From contig JBGSYN010000125.1 in the NCBI GenBank assembly GCA_041750975.1, positions 1-13,753 on the forward strand: DNA of 13,753 nt, in the 5' to 3' direction. The notes below the pieces were generated by a model. That model saw only the letters and a list, made by a program, of their open reading frames with translations, was not told the DNA's origin and searched no databases. Shown here in pieces: positions 1 through 7,998 of the stretch. The position numbers and the translations under genes were made by a program. Source of the stretch: JBGSYN01 sp041750975. GTDB taxonomy: Bacteria > Pseudomonadota > Alphaproteobacteria > Geminicoccales > Geminicoccaceae. The first letter of the stretch is position 1. Each line of letters starts with the position of its first letter.

Positions 1-9
1 CACCAACGC

Positions 10-882
10 TCACCGGTGCTGCGGTTGGAGTGTTCGCAGGAGTGGTTGGACCTGTCTCAGGAGCACCAGGGGCAGTGGTGCGGCGCAGATCGCCATGACC
101 AGCCACATCGGGGCGATCCGGTAGCTGAAATCGAGGTTGGAGAGGAGGACGCGTTCGGCGGGGATGCCGGTCATCAGGGCGTACCAGGCGTATTCGATCA
201 TGGCGGTGGCGAGGCCCGCAAGGAGGGTGACGGTCAGGATCGAGGGTATTGCCGGCAGGCGGATCGGCGGTCGGTCGAAGACACGATAGAGCATCAATCC
301 GACGAAGATGCCGGTCAGGAGGACCGGACGGGAGACGTCGACCTTCGACTGCAGGAAGTAATGCAGGAGGCCGAGGGCGGTGAACAGGTATGCAGCGCTA
401 TGCAGGCGTTTCCAGTTGCGGCCCAGACGTCGGATCGCCGCGTCGAAGGAGGTGACGGCGAGGATCGAGAGACCGAGGACCGCCACGAAGCCAATGGTGA
501 GATAGAAGCGGCTCACGATCTCGCTTGCCACTTTGAGCATGTCGCCGCTCTGATCGACGGCGTAGAGGGTCAAATGCGTGGCCGCATAGCCAAAAGCGGT
601 CAGGCCGAGCATGCGGCGGATGTCGACGATCCTAGGCCAGGCCAGAAGCCGGCGGAGCGGTGTGGCGGCGAGCGAGGCCAACAGAAAGTAGAGCGTCCAT
701 GTCCCGGTCAAGTGCGTGGCGGCTTTCAAAGGCTCCGCGTTGAGCCGATCCGCCACCAGCGCGTAAGCGATCCAGACGCTCGGCATGATGGCGACGGCAA
801 CCGTGATCGCACGCAGGAACGAAAAGCGCCCGGCCCGGTCGAGCCAGGGGACGAGGTCACGCGTTTTGACGCTCAGGCGCAC
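10..882 (-). CDS. msrQ: MsrQ/YedZ-like haem-binding membrane subunit
   Basis: A 290-residue integral membrane protein of the ferric-reductase-like YedZ/MsrQ family. In the family, MsrQ passes electrons from the respiratory chain or flavin through haem to the periplasmic molybdo-enzyme MsrP, which repairs methionine sulfoxide. The sequence shows about six to eight hydrophobic segments, the family stretch RRMLGLTAFGYAATHLTLY starting at residue 89, and WKRLHSAAYL followed by LLHYFLQSK (157-180). Candidate haem-ligand histidines are H57, H103, H161 and H174. It is longer than the roughly 200-residue E. coli protein because of an N-terminal extension and a C-terminal region (211-275) with extra hydrophobic segments, which rhizobial homologues often have. 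The start is GTG with no clear Shine-Dalgarno sequence. It lies 36 bp after the PLP-enzyme gene, whose TGA is in the same frame. No msrP is adjacent upstream, where it is usually found. The family call is firm; the partner is unknown. Confidence 0.85.
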   Translation of the reverse strand: MRLSVKTRDLVPWLDRAGRFSFLRAITVAVAIMPSVWIAYALVADRLNAEPLKAATHLTGTWTLYFLLASLAATPLRRLLAWPRIVDIRRMLGLTAFGYAATHLTLYAVDQSGDMLKVASEIVSRFYLTIGFVAVLGLSILAVTSFDAAIRRLGRNWKRLHSAAYLFTALGLLHYFLQSKVDVSRPVLLTGIFVGLMLYRVFDRPPIRLPAIPSILTVTLLAGLATAMIEYAWYALMTGIPAERVLLSNLDFSYRIAPMWLVMAICAAPLPLVLLRQVQPLLRTLQPQHR

Positions 883-918
883 GCTAGAGGCAACCCGTCG
901 ACTTCGGCGTCGGGTCGT

Positions 919-2061
919 TCAGGCGACGCTTTTGAGACCGGCCTTGCCAAGCTCGTCCGATAGTCGCCGGGCGACGATCTCGGCTTCGCCCGGATGCAGA
1001 TTGCACGGGTCCATGTCGAAGAAGCCGCGTTCGACCTGATGATCGCGGACGATCACTGGCGGCTCGCCTTGAGCCAGCAAGGCTGCAAGATCCCGAGCGG
1101 TGATGCCGGCCACGGCCGGATCGATGTGAAGCCGCAAACGGTCGAGGGGATTGTTCGTCGGATCGGGGATCCATTCGGTGCGAGCGCCTGCAATATCGTT
1201 GAGCCGGTTTTGCCAGAGCTCGAGATAGTGCTTCTCGCGGGCGCGGACAGCGGCGTGGTCGCGGATCTCCCAGGCTTGAAGAGCCGCGATCAACCCACGC
1301 AAGGTTTCCTTGCCGGTCTTCATGCCGCGGCCGATGCCGAAGTTCTGCAAATAGACCGCCTGCACAAGATCGCGTGAGCCTGCGACCATGCCGCTGGTCG
1401 GCCCGCCCAGGAATTTGTGGCCGCTATAGAGGACCAGATCGGCGCCAGCCTCGAGGAAGCCCCTGAGATCATATTCCGAGGCGGCGTCGACGATCACCGG
1501 TACGTTTCGGGCGTGGCAGATGTCGCAAAACTCTTCGAGCGGCAGCTGGCCGTATTGCACGGTGTGGTGCGAGACGACATACACCGCCGCAGCCGTCACC
1601 TCGTTGATCGCCGCCTCCAGCTGAAAGCGCTTGCATCGGGTCACCTGGCCGACCGGCCTGACCTTGGCACCGACAAGGCGGATGCCTTGCTCCAATGGGT
1701 GACCATAGTTCACCATGTGGCCGATCTGGATAACGACCTCGTTCTTCATCCCGGCGGTGTCGGGCAGCTGCTCGATGCGGCCGAGCTCGGCGCCGGTCAT
1801 GGCGGCAGCGACGGCAAGGGTGATGCCGGCCGAAACGCAGGCCGTAGCGGTTCCGGCTTCGGCGCCGCAGAGGCGGGCGATGGCGGCCCCCGTCTGTTTG
1901 TGCAACTCGGTCATCTCGACGAATTCGGAGGCGATGGCGGCCATGGCCTCGACGGCTTCGGGCACGATGATCGAAGCGCCCAAATGGGTCATCGTGCCGG
2001 AAACGTTGATGATCGGGCGCAATCCGGCGTTTGGCCGTGGGTCCTGGCGATGGCTGCTCAC
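919..2061 (-). CDS. SelA/DgaE-like PLP-dependent enzyme
   Basis: A 380-residue fold-type I pyridoxal-phosphate enzyme of the group often annotated as L-seryl-tRNA(Sec) selenium transferase-like. The group also contains D-glucosaminate-6-phosphate ammonia-lyase (DgaE). Visible features are the N-terminal INVSGTMTHLG (18-28), VDAASE with D192 expected to contact the PLP pyridine nitrogen, and SGHKFLGGPTSG, where K216 is the likely Schiff-base lysine. It is shorter than true SelA (about 460 residues), lacks SelA's N-terminal tRNA-binding part, and no selenocysteine genes are nearby, so a catabolic lyase, aldolase or racemase role is more likely. The GTG start overlaps the TGA of the upstream ABC ATPase gene (GTGA), with TGGAG about 9 nt upstream, so the two are translationally coupled. 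The coupling suggests it acts on the compound brought in by that transporter (inference). The exact substrate cannot be read from the sequence. Confidence 0.85.
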   Translation of the reverse strand: MSSHRQDPRPNAGLRPIINVSGTMTHLGASIIVPEAVEAMAAIASEFVEMTELHKQTGAAIARLCGAEAGTATACVSAGITLAVAAAMTGAELGRIEQLPDTAGMKNEVVIQIGHMVNYGHPLEQGIRLVGAKVRPVGQVTRCKRFQLEAAINEVTAAAVYVVSHHTVQYGQLPLEEFCDICHARNVPVIVDAASEYDLRGFLEAGADLVLYSGHKFLGGPTSGMVAGSRDLVQAVYLQNFGIGRGMKTGKETLRGLIAALQAWEIRDHAAVRAREKHYLELWQNRLNDIAGARTEWIPDPTNNPLDRLRLHIDPAVAGITARDLAALLAQGEPPVIVRDHQVERGFFDMDPCNLHPGEAEIVARRLSDELGKAGLKSVA

Positions 2062-2855
2062 AATCCGTGCTCCAGAATATCCGCGAGGTTGAGGCGCGAC
2101 AGAAAACCCTGCAGGCGTTCATGGCTCGGGCGCAACAGCACATCGTCGGAGGGGCCGTCCTCGAGGATCAGCCCCCCATCCATGAAGACCACACGGTCGC
2201 CGACCTCGCGGGCAAACGTCATTTCATGGGTGACGACGATCATGGTCATGCCTTCCTCGGCAAGCCGCTTGACCACCAGCAGCACCTCGCCGACGAGCTC
2301 CGGATCGAGTGCGGAGGTGATCTCATCGAGCAGCAGCACTTTGGGGCTCATCGCTACGGCGCGGGCGATGCCGACGCGCTGCTGCTGGCCACCGGAGAGC
2401 TCCGCCGGCAAACTTTCCTTTTTGTCGACAAGGCCGACCCGGTCGAGCCAGTGCTCGGCAATCTCGCCTGCCTCGCTCTTCGATTTGCCCCTGACCTTGA
2501 CCAGCCCGAGCATGACGTTTTGCCGGGCCGTCAGATGCGGGAACAAAAAGAACAGCTGGAACACCATGCCGATATCGGCGCGGATGCCGGCCAATTCGCC
2601 TTCGCCGCGGGGTTTGCGGCTACCATTGCCACTATTGCGGTAGCCGACCTCGACGCCGTCGACCTTGATGCTGCCCTTATCGTAGGTCTCGAGCAGGTTG
2701 ATGCAGCGCAGCAATGTCGTCTTGCCGCTGCCGGAAGGGCCAATGATCGAGACGGTCTGCCCCGGCGCGATCTCCATCGACACATCACGCAGCACGATGT
2801 TCTTGCCGAAGGACTTGTTGACGTTGCGGATCTCAACAATCGGCTGCGGCATCAT
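2058..2855 (-). CDS. Polar amino acid ABC importer, ATP-binding subunit (HisP/GlnQ type)
   Basis: A 265-residue cytoplasmic ATPase that energises the two permeases encoded just upstream. Motifs in order: Walker A GPSGSGKT (39-46), Q-loop Q100 in MVFQLFFLFPHLT, ABC signature LSGGQQQR (153-160), Walker B VLLLDE (173-178) followed by ITSALDP, and switch H210 in VVTHEM. All catalytic residues are present. The Ile after the Walker B Glu, where Pro is commonest, is a known variant of this subfamily. Length and C-terminus match the PAAT family, which takes up polar amino acids, opines and related compounds. Two ATG codons are adjacent at the start; either gives essentially the same protein. The gene begins 3 nt after the stop of the permease gene, and its stop overlaps the GTG of the PLP-enzyme gene. 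Confidence 0.93.
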   Translation of the reverse strand: MMPQPIVEIRNVNKSFGKNIVLRDVSMEIAPGQTVSIIGPSGSGKTTLLRCINLLETYDKGSIKVDGVEVGYRNSGNGSRKPRGEGELAGIRADIGMVFQLFFLFPHLTARQNVMLGLVKVRGKSKSEAGEIAEHWLDRVGLVDKKESLPAELSGGQQQRVGIARAVAMSPKVLLLDEITSALDPELVGEVLLVVKRLAEEGMTMIVVTHEMTFAREVGDRVVFMDGGLILEDGPSDDVLLRPSHERLQGFLSRLNLADILEHGL

Positions 2856-2858
2856 TGC

Positions 2859-3506
2859 TCATTCACGGACATAGGAATAGCGCGTCTCGAGCCGGCGCGA
2901 GGTCGCCGAGAGCGAGTAGTTGATGACGAAATAGATGATGGCGCCGAGGATGTAGAGCGGCATCGGCTCGTAGGTGCGCCCGATCACCTTTTGGATGTCG
3001 AGCATCAGGTCGGCGACACCGATCAGCGAGACCAGTGCGCTGCCCTTGACGGCGTCGGCCACGGCATTGATCCAGGGCGGCAGGAAGCGGCGCACGGCCT
3101 GGGGCAGGATGACAAAAGCGAGGCGCTGCCAAAAGGTCAGCCCGATCGCCTTGGCGGCCTCAGTCTGGCTGTGGTGGATCGATTGCACCGCACCCCTGAA
3201 GACCTCGATGACATGGCCGACCTTGAAGGCGGTCAGCGCGGCAATTGCGGCCCAGAAATTGTCGAGATTGAGGCCTAGGGCCGGCAGGCCGTAATAGACC
3301 GTGAAGATCAGCACGAGGATCGGTATGCCGCGGATGAAATCGCTGTAGAGCCGGATCGGCCAGTAGAGCCAGGTCGGGCCGAAAACGAGGCCGGTGCCCA
3401 TGACTACACCGATCACGAGCGAGATCGAGACGACCAGAAACGAGATCACCAGCGTCATGATCAGTCCGTCGACCAGATATGGCAGGCTCTCGATGGCGGC
3501 TTGCAT
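2859..3506 (-). CDS. Polar amino acid ABC importer, permease subunit
   Basis: A 215-residue inner-membrane permease of the HisMQ/GlnP type, with about five hydrophobic segments starting at residue 9. The cytoplasmic EAA-type loop that docks on the ATPase is visible as EAAKAIGLTFWQRLAFVILPQAV (about residues 111-133). Next comes the family stretch around residues 139-158 with DAVKGSALVSLIGVADLM. Length is normal for the family. It starts with ATG 3 nt after the TGA of the first permease gene, and CAGGCG upstream can serve as a ribosome binding site. It is expected to form a heterodimer with the product of that gene (known for the family, inferred here). The exact substrate is unknown. Confidence 0.92.
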   Translation of the reverse strand: MQAAIESLPYLVDGLIMTLVISFLVVSISLVIGVVMGTGLVFGPTWLYWPIRLYSDFIRGIPILVLIFTVYYGLPALGLNLDNFWAAIAALTAFKVGHVIEVFRGAVQSIHHSQTEAAKAIGLTFWQRLAFVILPQAVRRFLPPWINAVADAVKGSALVSLIGVADLMLDIQKVIGRTYEPMPLYILGAIIYFVINYSLSATSRRLETRYSYVRE

Positions 3507-3509
3507 GGA

Positions 3510-4175
3510 TCAGCGCCTGACCACGAAGCGGCGCTCGAGGCGTTGCAGCGCGAACAGGATCGCATAGCCGGTGACAAGGTACATCGGCGCCACCACGGCA
3601 TAGACCTCGATGATCCGAAACGTGTTGAAGTTGATCCATTGGGCCCCGTAGGTCAGCTCGGGCACCGCGATCACCGAGGCCACCGACGTATCCTTGAACA
3701 GCGAGATGTATGTGTTGCTCAAGGATGGCAGAACGACACGAAACATCGTCGGCAGACGGACATGGATCAGCCTTTGCCAGGGCGAGAGACCGATCGCCTT
3801 GCCGGCATCGAGCAATCCTTTGGGAACGGCGTCGAGTCCGGCCCTGAAGACCTCGACAAGATGCGCCGCCGCATAGGCCGAGAGCGTGATGACGAAGGAC
3901 GCTGTGGCACTGTACTCGAAGCCGCCAATACTGGGGATACCGTAGAAAACCAGATACACGAGGAGCAGCAGCGGAACGTTACGAACGAGTTCGACATAGG
4001 CGAGGACAAGGCTCCGGATCGGCCGGCCGCCATCGGTATAAAGGAGCGACAGGACTAGTCCGATTGCCATCCCGATCAGGATTGAAATCAGCGCCAGCTC
4101 GAGGCTCAGGATGAGACCGTCCCACAGACGGTCGAAATGCCGCCAAATATAGGAAAAATTGAAATGATAATCCAA
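3510..4175 (-). CDS. Polar amino acid ABC importer, permease subunit
   Basis: A 221-residue inner-membrane permease of the HisMQ/GlnP type, the first of the pair. The N-terminus (MDYHFNFSYIWRHFDRLWDG) is typical of these proteins and supports the TTG start at 4175, although only a weak ribosome binding site precedes it. The hydrophobic segments begin at about residue 20. The EAA-type loop reads DAGKAIGLSPWQRLIHVRLP (about 124-143), followed by SLFKDTSVASVIAVPEL. No defect is visible. The gene lies 76 bp after the binding-protein gene and 3 bp before the second permease gene. A TTG start with a poor ribosome site after the gap would lower permease synthesis relative to the binding protein, which is the usual stoichiometry (inference). 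Confidence 0.92.
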   Translation of the reverse strand: MDYHFNFSYIWRHFDRLWDGLILSLELALISILIGMAIGLVLSLLYTDGGRPIRSLVLAYVELVRNVPLLLLVYLVFYGIPSIGGFEYSATASFVITLSAYAAAHLVEVFRAGLDAVPKGLLDAGKAIGLSPWQRLIHVRLPTMFRVVLPSLSNTYISLFKDTSVASVIAVPELTYGAQWINFNTFRIIEVYAVVAPMYLVTGYAILFALQRLERRFVVRR

Positions 4176-4251
4176 GAGCGACGGTGATCCGCTGGCTCGG
4201 GCGGCTGGGAACGAGGCAACGGCCTATCGACCGTCACCTCGAACAACGCGA

Positions 4252-5136
4252 CTAGATCGGCGGAAAGCCGGTCTGCCGCTGCGGTATCTTCTCACCAAAG
4301 AAATCTTCGAACGCCGCGTCGAAGATCTCGTTCTGGTGGCCGAACATGGCAACGTCGAATGTGGTGTTGACGAAGTTCAGCCACACCTGATCGCCTTGCG
4401 GGACGGCGGCACCGTAAAGCATCGAAAACCAGCGCGCCCCGCTGTCGAAATAGCGATCAGGGGTCTGCTTGACCAACCAGCGCACGGTCGAAAGATCCAC
4501 GGCCGCAGCATCCGCACGCCCGCTCTCCAATGCCTGGATCACGTTGGCCTGGGTGTCGATCAGCAGCACCTGCGCTTCCGGGAAGACCAAATTCACGTTC
4601 TGCTCGGCATCGACATTTTGCAGGATCGAGATGCGGGTCTTCGAGCCTCCGGCCCGGAGCTCGTCCGCGGTCTTCATTTCGGCATCGGGCTGGGTCAGAA
4701 GGGCGACCGCCTCAACGTAATAGGGCCGCGTAAAGGCCACAAGTTGGGCGCGACCCGGCGTTATCGTCATGAATTGAATGACGATATCGACCTTGCCGGT
4801 GGCGAGGTTGGGAATGCGGGCCGCCGGGTCTTGCTGCACGAACTCGACCTTGGTCTCATCGTCGAACAATCCCTTGGCCAGGATGTGGGCCATGGCGATA
4901 TCCATGCCGACCAGCTCGCCGGCCTCGTTCTCGAAATGCCAGGGCGCATTGGTGCTGCCCGTTCCGACCAGAACCGTGCCACGGTCGAGGACTTTGCGGA
5001 GCAGGCTGTCGTCAGGCGCTTGGGCGGCAGCCTCGCGCGCTGCCGCTGCACCGATCAACCCGGCCGAAGCCGCAGCGGTGATGCCAATACCGCCCCGCCG
5101 TAACATGTCACGCCTGGCAATGATGCTCTCGGTCAT
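4252..5136 (-). CDS. Polar amino acid ABC importer, periplasmic binding protein with Tat-type signal
   Basis: A family 3 solute-binding protein of 294 residues that delivers substrate to the two permeases encoded downstream. The start is ATG at 5136, preceded by GAGAGAGGG at 7 nt. An in-frame ATG six codons upstream has no ribosome site. The N-terminus MTESIIARRDMLRRGG carries a twin-arginine motif (R8-R9), then an Ala/Gly-rich segment ending AAAQA at about residue 40, where signal peptidase would cut. The mature part shows the family pattern: a start like LLRKVLDRGTVLVGTG, GMDIAMAHILA, GKVDIVIQFMTITPGRAQLVAFTRPYY (about 114-140), and a second lobe from about residue 165. An Arg in TPGRA near residue 129 is conserved. 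Tat export of an amino acid binding protein is less usual than Sec export. It is the first gene of the left-hand operon. The ligand is unknown. Confidence 0.9.
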   Translation of the reverse strand: MTESIIARRDMLRRGGIGITAAASAGLIGAAAAREAAAQAPDDSLLRKVLDRGTVLVGTGSTNAPWHFENEAGELVGMDIAMAHILAKGLFDDETKVEFVQQDPAARIPNLATGKVDIVIQFMTITPGRAQLVAFTRPYYVEAVALLTQPDAEMKTADELRAGGSKTRISILQNVDAEQNVNLVFPEAQVLLIDTQANVIQALESGRADAAAVDLSTVRWLVKQTPDRYFDSGARWFSMLYGAAVPQGDQVWLNFVNTTFDVAMFGHQNEIFDAAFEDFFGEKIPQRQTGFPPI

Positions 5137-5143
5137 ACCCGAT

Positions 5144-5152
5144 CCCTCTCTC
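5144..5152 (-). promoter_or_regulatory. Ribosome binding site deciding the binding-protein start
   Basis: On the minus strand GAGAGAGGG lies 7 nt before the ATG at 5136. It supports that start over the in-frame ATG at 5154, which would place this purine run inside the coding sequence. Confidence 0.7.
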
Positions 5153-5164
5153 ATGATTGCGCCA

Positions 5165-5192
5165 ACTAAAGCAGGACTTGCCCGGGCCGCAA
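5165..5192 (-). promoter_or_regulatory. Weak candidate promoter for the amino acid importer operon
   Basis: In the 107-bp gap between the double-ATPase gene and the binding-protein gene, the minus strand has TTGCGG (5187-5192), a 16-nt spacer and TTTAGT (5165-5170). These match the sigma-70 boxes at 3/6 and 4/6 positions. The gap and the strong ribosome site suggest that a new transcription unit begins here, but the boxes alone are weak evidence. I see no convincing terminator for the upstream operon in this gap, so read-through is possible. Confidence 0.25.
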
Positions 5193-5243
5193 AGTTTTAT
5201 TCCGGCTCAACGAGATTCCCCTTCGCGCAGAGCACGACGGCGC

Positions 5244-6845
5244 TCAGGCGATGACCTCGAAGGCGGCGGTGACGAGTTTGGAGGTGTAGTCCGTCTTGGG
5301 ATGGGACAGGACCTCATCAACGGTTCCCTCCTCGACGATCTGGCCATCCTTCATGACCATGACGCGATGGCAGAGCGCGCGGACCACCTTGAGGTCGTGC
5401 GAAATGAAGAGATAGGTCAGGCCGTGATTGCGCTGCAGGGCTCTCAGAAGGTCGATGACCTGGGCCTGGACCGAGAGGTCGAGGGCCGAGGTCGGCTCGT
5501 CGAGCAGGAGAAATTCCGGATCGAGGACCAGGGCGCGGGCGATGGCGATGCGTTGGCGTTGGCCGCCCGAGAACTCGTGCGGAAAGCGATTGAGGGCATT
5601 GGAATCGAGCCCGACTTCCTCGAGCCCGCGGCGGACCCGGGCATCACGTTCGCAGCCGCTGCCGCCGAGGCCGTTGACGATCAGCCCCTCCTCGATGACC
5701 TGCCGGACCGAGAGCCTCGGGTTCAGGGACGAAAACGGATCCTGAAAGACGACCTGCAGCCGGGTCCGGAATTTTCGCATCGCCTGCTTATCGAGCTGCT
5801 GCAGGTCCTGGCCCTGCCAGGCGACGCGGCCGCCGTCATTGTGAACGAGGCGGAGGATCGCCTTGCCGAGGGTCGATTTGCCAGAACCGCTTTCGCCGAC
5901 GACACCGAGTGTTTCGCCCTTCCTGATCTCCAGTCCGACATCATCGACGGCGATCAGCTCGCGCCGCTGACGGGTCAACATCCCGCCCCAGCGCAGGTGA
6001 TAGACCACCCTGAGCCGATCGACGTCGAGCACGGTGTCCTTGGAGGTGACGACGTCCGGCTCGCCGCTCGGCTCGGAGGCGATAAGCTTTTGGGTGTAGG
6101 GATGCTGCGGTCTTGCGAATAACGCCCGTGTCGTCCCGGTTTCAACGACTTCGCCAAGGCGCATCACGGCCACACGGTCGCTGACCTTTTCGACGATCGT
6201 CAGGTCATGGGTGATGAGAATGACACCCATATGGTAGCGGTCTTGAAGGCCCCTGATGAGCTTCAGGATTTCCGCCTGGACCGTCACATCGAGTGCGGTC
6301 GTCGGCTCGTCGGCCAGCAGCAGTTCCGGTTCGTTGGCGATCGCCATGGCGATCATCACCCGCTGCCGCTGCCCGCCCGAAAGCTGATGCGGATATTGCT
6401 CGAGCCGCGCCTCGGGATCGGGAATGCGGACTTCTTTCAGGAGGTCGAGCGCACGGGCCAGCGCCTGCTTCTTGGTCATGCGCTGGTGCAGGATGAGACC
6501 TTCGGCGATCTGGCTGCCAATCCGGTAGATCGGATTGAGCGAGGTCATCGGCTCCTGGAAGATCATGCCGATCCGGGCACCTCGCACCTCGAGCATGCGC
6601 TTTTCGCTGAAGCCTTCGATGCGGGCGCCCTGAAAGGTGATCTGGGTCTCGGGCGCGATCTCGGCGGTTCGGGGCAGGAGCTTCATGATGGCTCGCGCAC
6701 TGACCGATTTGCCGGAGCCGCTTTCGTCGACGACGGCAAGCGTCTCGCCGGTATCGACGCTGAACGAGACACCCCTCACCGCCTCGACGGTATGGTCCTC
6801 GAGCTTGAAGCGAACGGCCAGATCCTTGACGTCGAGCAGGCTCAT
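5244..6845 (-). CDS. agpD: Dipeptide/alpha-galactoside-type ABC importer, fused double ATPase (AgpD-like)
   Basis: A single 533-residue chain with two nucleotide-binding domains, as in GsiA/YejF and, from memory, rhizobial AgpD. Domain 1 (about 1-265) has the signature LSGGQRQR (156-163), Walker B LLLADEP and switch His in ITHDL, then an oligopeptide-transporter C-terminal motif (HPYTQKLIASEP). Domain 2 (about 275-530) has Walker A GESGSGKS (317-324), FSGGQRQR, LLLDEP and ISHDL, followed by a second such tail (HPKTDYTSKL). In domain 1 the P-loop reads DESGSGKS (40-47), with Asp (GAC) where Gly (GGC) is expected. I chose the ATG at 6845, 7 nt after the agpC stop. A GTG at 6881 would add 12 residues and overlap agpC. 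The C-terminal end is complete. It is the last gene of the right-hand operon. Confidence 0.88.
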   Translation of the reverse strand: MSLLDVKDLAVRFKLEDHTVEAVRGVSFSVDTGETLAVVDESGSGKSVSARAIMKLLPRTAEIAPETQITFQGARIEGFSEKRMLEVRGARIGMIFQEPMTSLNPIYRIGSQIAEGLILHQRMTKKQALARALDLLKEVRIPDPEARLEQYPHQLSGGQRQRVMIAMAIANEPELLLADEPTTALDVTVQAEILKLIRGLQDRYHMGVILITHDLTIVEKVSDRVAVMRLGEVVETGTTRALFARPQHPYTQKLIASEPSGEPDVVTSKDTVLDVDRLRVVYHLRWGGMLTRQRRELIAVDDVGLEIRKGETLGVVGESGSGKSTLGKAILRLVHNDGGRVAWQGQDLQQLDKQAMRKFRTRLQVVFQDPFSSLNPRLSVRQVIEEGLIVNGLGGSGCERDARVRRGLEEVGLDSNALNRFPHEFSGGQRQRIAIARALVLDPEFLLLDEPTSALDLSVQAQVIDLLRALQRNHGLTYLFISHDLKVVRALCHRVMVMKDGQIVEEGTVDEVLSHPKTDYTSKLVTAAFEVIA

Positions 6846-6852
6846 GCCGGTT

Positions 6853-7998
6853 TCAATGCTGATAGGGATCGACGGCGTCACGCAAGCCGTCGCCCAGCAT
6901 ATTGAAGCTCAGGACGGTGATCAGAGTGGCGACGACGGGGGTCAGCACCCAGGGATAAGAGCCGAGGTTCTGCAAATCCTTGCCGGCATTGAGGAGCATG
7001 CCCCAGCTCACCAGCGGCGGCTGTACGCCAAGCCCGAGGAACGAGAGGAAACTTTCGATCAGCACGACGATCGGGATCATCAAGGTCGTGACGACGACGA
7101 CATGGCTCATCACGTTGGGCAGGATATGGCGCATGACGATGCGCGGCGTGCCGGCACCGACGGCTTCGGCTGCCGTGACGTAGTCGAGCTGACTGATCGA
7201 GAGGGTCTTGCCTCGGACCTCACGCGCCAACTGGGCCCATTTCAAGAGCGAGAGGATGGCGGCGAGCATGAAGAACACGTGCAGCGGCTCGGCATTGCGC
7301 GGGATGATGGCGACCAAGGCGAAGTAGAACGGCAATTCGGGCAAAGCCAGAATGAACTCGACGCCGCGTTGCAGCCAGTGATCGACCGTGCCGCCATTGT
7401 AGCCGGAGACGATGCCGAACAGTGTGTCGATGGTTACGGCAATGGCGACCACCAGCCCCGCCATGATCAAGGTGAGCTGACTGCGGATGAGCACGCGCGA
7501 GAGCATGTCGCGACCGTCGCGATCGGTGCCGAGAATATGCCAGGGGCATTCGAGCGACGCTGCCAGCAAATGGCGGTTCATCGGAATGCCGAAAAGTGTG
7601 CAATTCCAACCTTTCCCAAGAAATTCCGGCCGGCAACGCACGCCTGTGTCTTCCGTGAACACGAGCTCGAAAGTCTGCGGATTGAGGGTCACCGCCACCG
7701 GATGCGCGAACGGGATCGGATGAAAGCCTTCATCCGAAACGAAATGGAGGTTCGCCGGCGGCGTGTAGATGTTGTCACGGTCGCGTTGGGCCGGATCGTA
7801 CGGGGCGAGGAAGTCGGCAAAGATGGTCGTGAGCAGCAGCAGCGCCACCAGCACACCGCCTGTCATGCCGACGCGGTTCTTGCGGAATCGCCGCCAGACC
7901 AGGTTCAGATAGGTCTGCGAGCGGGTGGTCTGGACCGCCGGTGCGGCATCATCGGCGAGCAACCCTGCACGAGCGTCGGCAATGGGTTGCGTGCTCAT
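6853..7998 (-). CDS. agpC: Dipeptide/alpha-galactoside-type ABC importer permease (DppC/AgpC-like)
   Basis: A 381-residue inner-membrane permease of the DppC family. It has a cytoplasmic N-terminus (about 1-43), a first membrane segment at 44-65, a long periplasmic region of about 100 residues, then HILGTDRDGRDMLSRVL, which is highly typical of DppC proteins. Further membrane segments follow, and the ATPase-docking loop reads VTAAEAVGAGTPRIVMRHILPN. The C-terminus GDGLRDAVDP is also typical. It is longer than E. coli DppC (300 residues) because of the periplasmic insertion, as in sugar-transporting relatives. The ATG overlaps the true TGA of agpB by 4 nt (ATGA). Because of the agpB frameshift, the unshifted upstream frame also runs into agpC without a stop. 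The coding sequence itself shows no defect. Confidence 0.9.
   Translation of the reverse strand: MSTQPIADARAGLLADDAAPAVQTTRSQTYLNLVWRRFRKNRVGMTGGVLVALLLLTTIFADFLAPYDPAQRDRDNIYTPPANLHFVSDEGFHPIPFAHPVAVTLNPQTFELVFTEDTGVRCRPEFLGKGWNCTLFGIPMNRHLLAASLECPWHILGTDRDGRDMLSRVLIRSQLTLIMAGLVVAIAVTIDTLFGIVSGYNGGTVDHWLQRGVEFILALPELPFYFALVAIIPRNAEPLHVFFMLAAILSLLKWAQLAREVRGKTLSISQLDYVTAAEAVGAGTPRIVMRHILPNVMSHVVVVTTLMIPIVVLIESFLSFLGLGVQPPLVSWGMLLNAGKDLQNLGSYPWVLTPVVATLITVLSFNMLGDGLRDAVDPYQH

Noticed and set aside
883..918. Imperfect hairpin between the PLP gene and msrQ-like gene
   Set aside because: The arms pair only with a bulge and there is no T-run, so it is too weak to call a terminator.
2031..3278. 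Long plus-strand frame of 415 codons opposite the importer genes
   Set aside because: Antisense shadow of high-GC coding sequence; low-complexity Asp/Gly/His-rich product, no domain, and the minus-strand genes have clear motifs.
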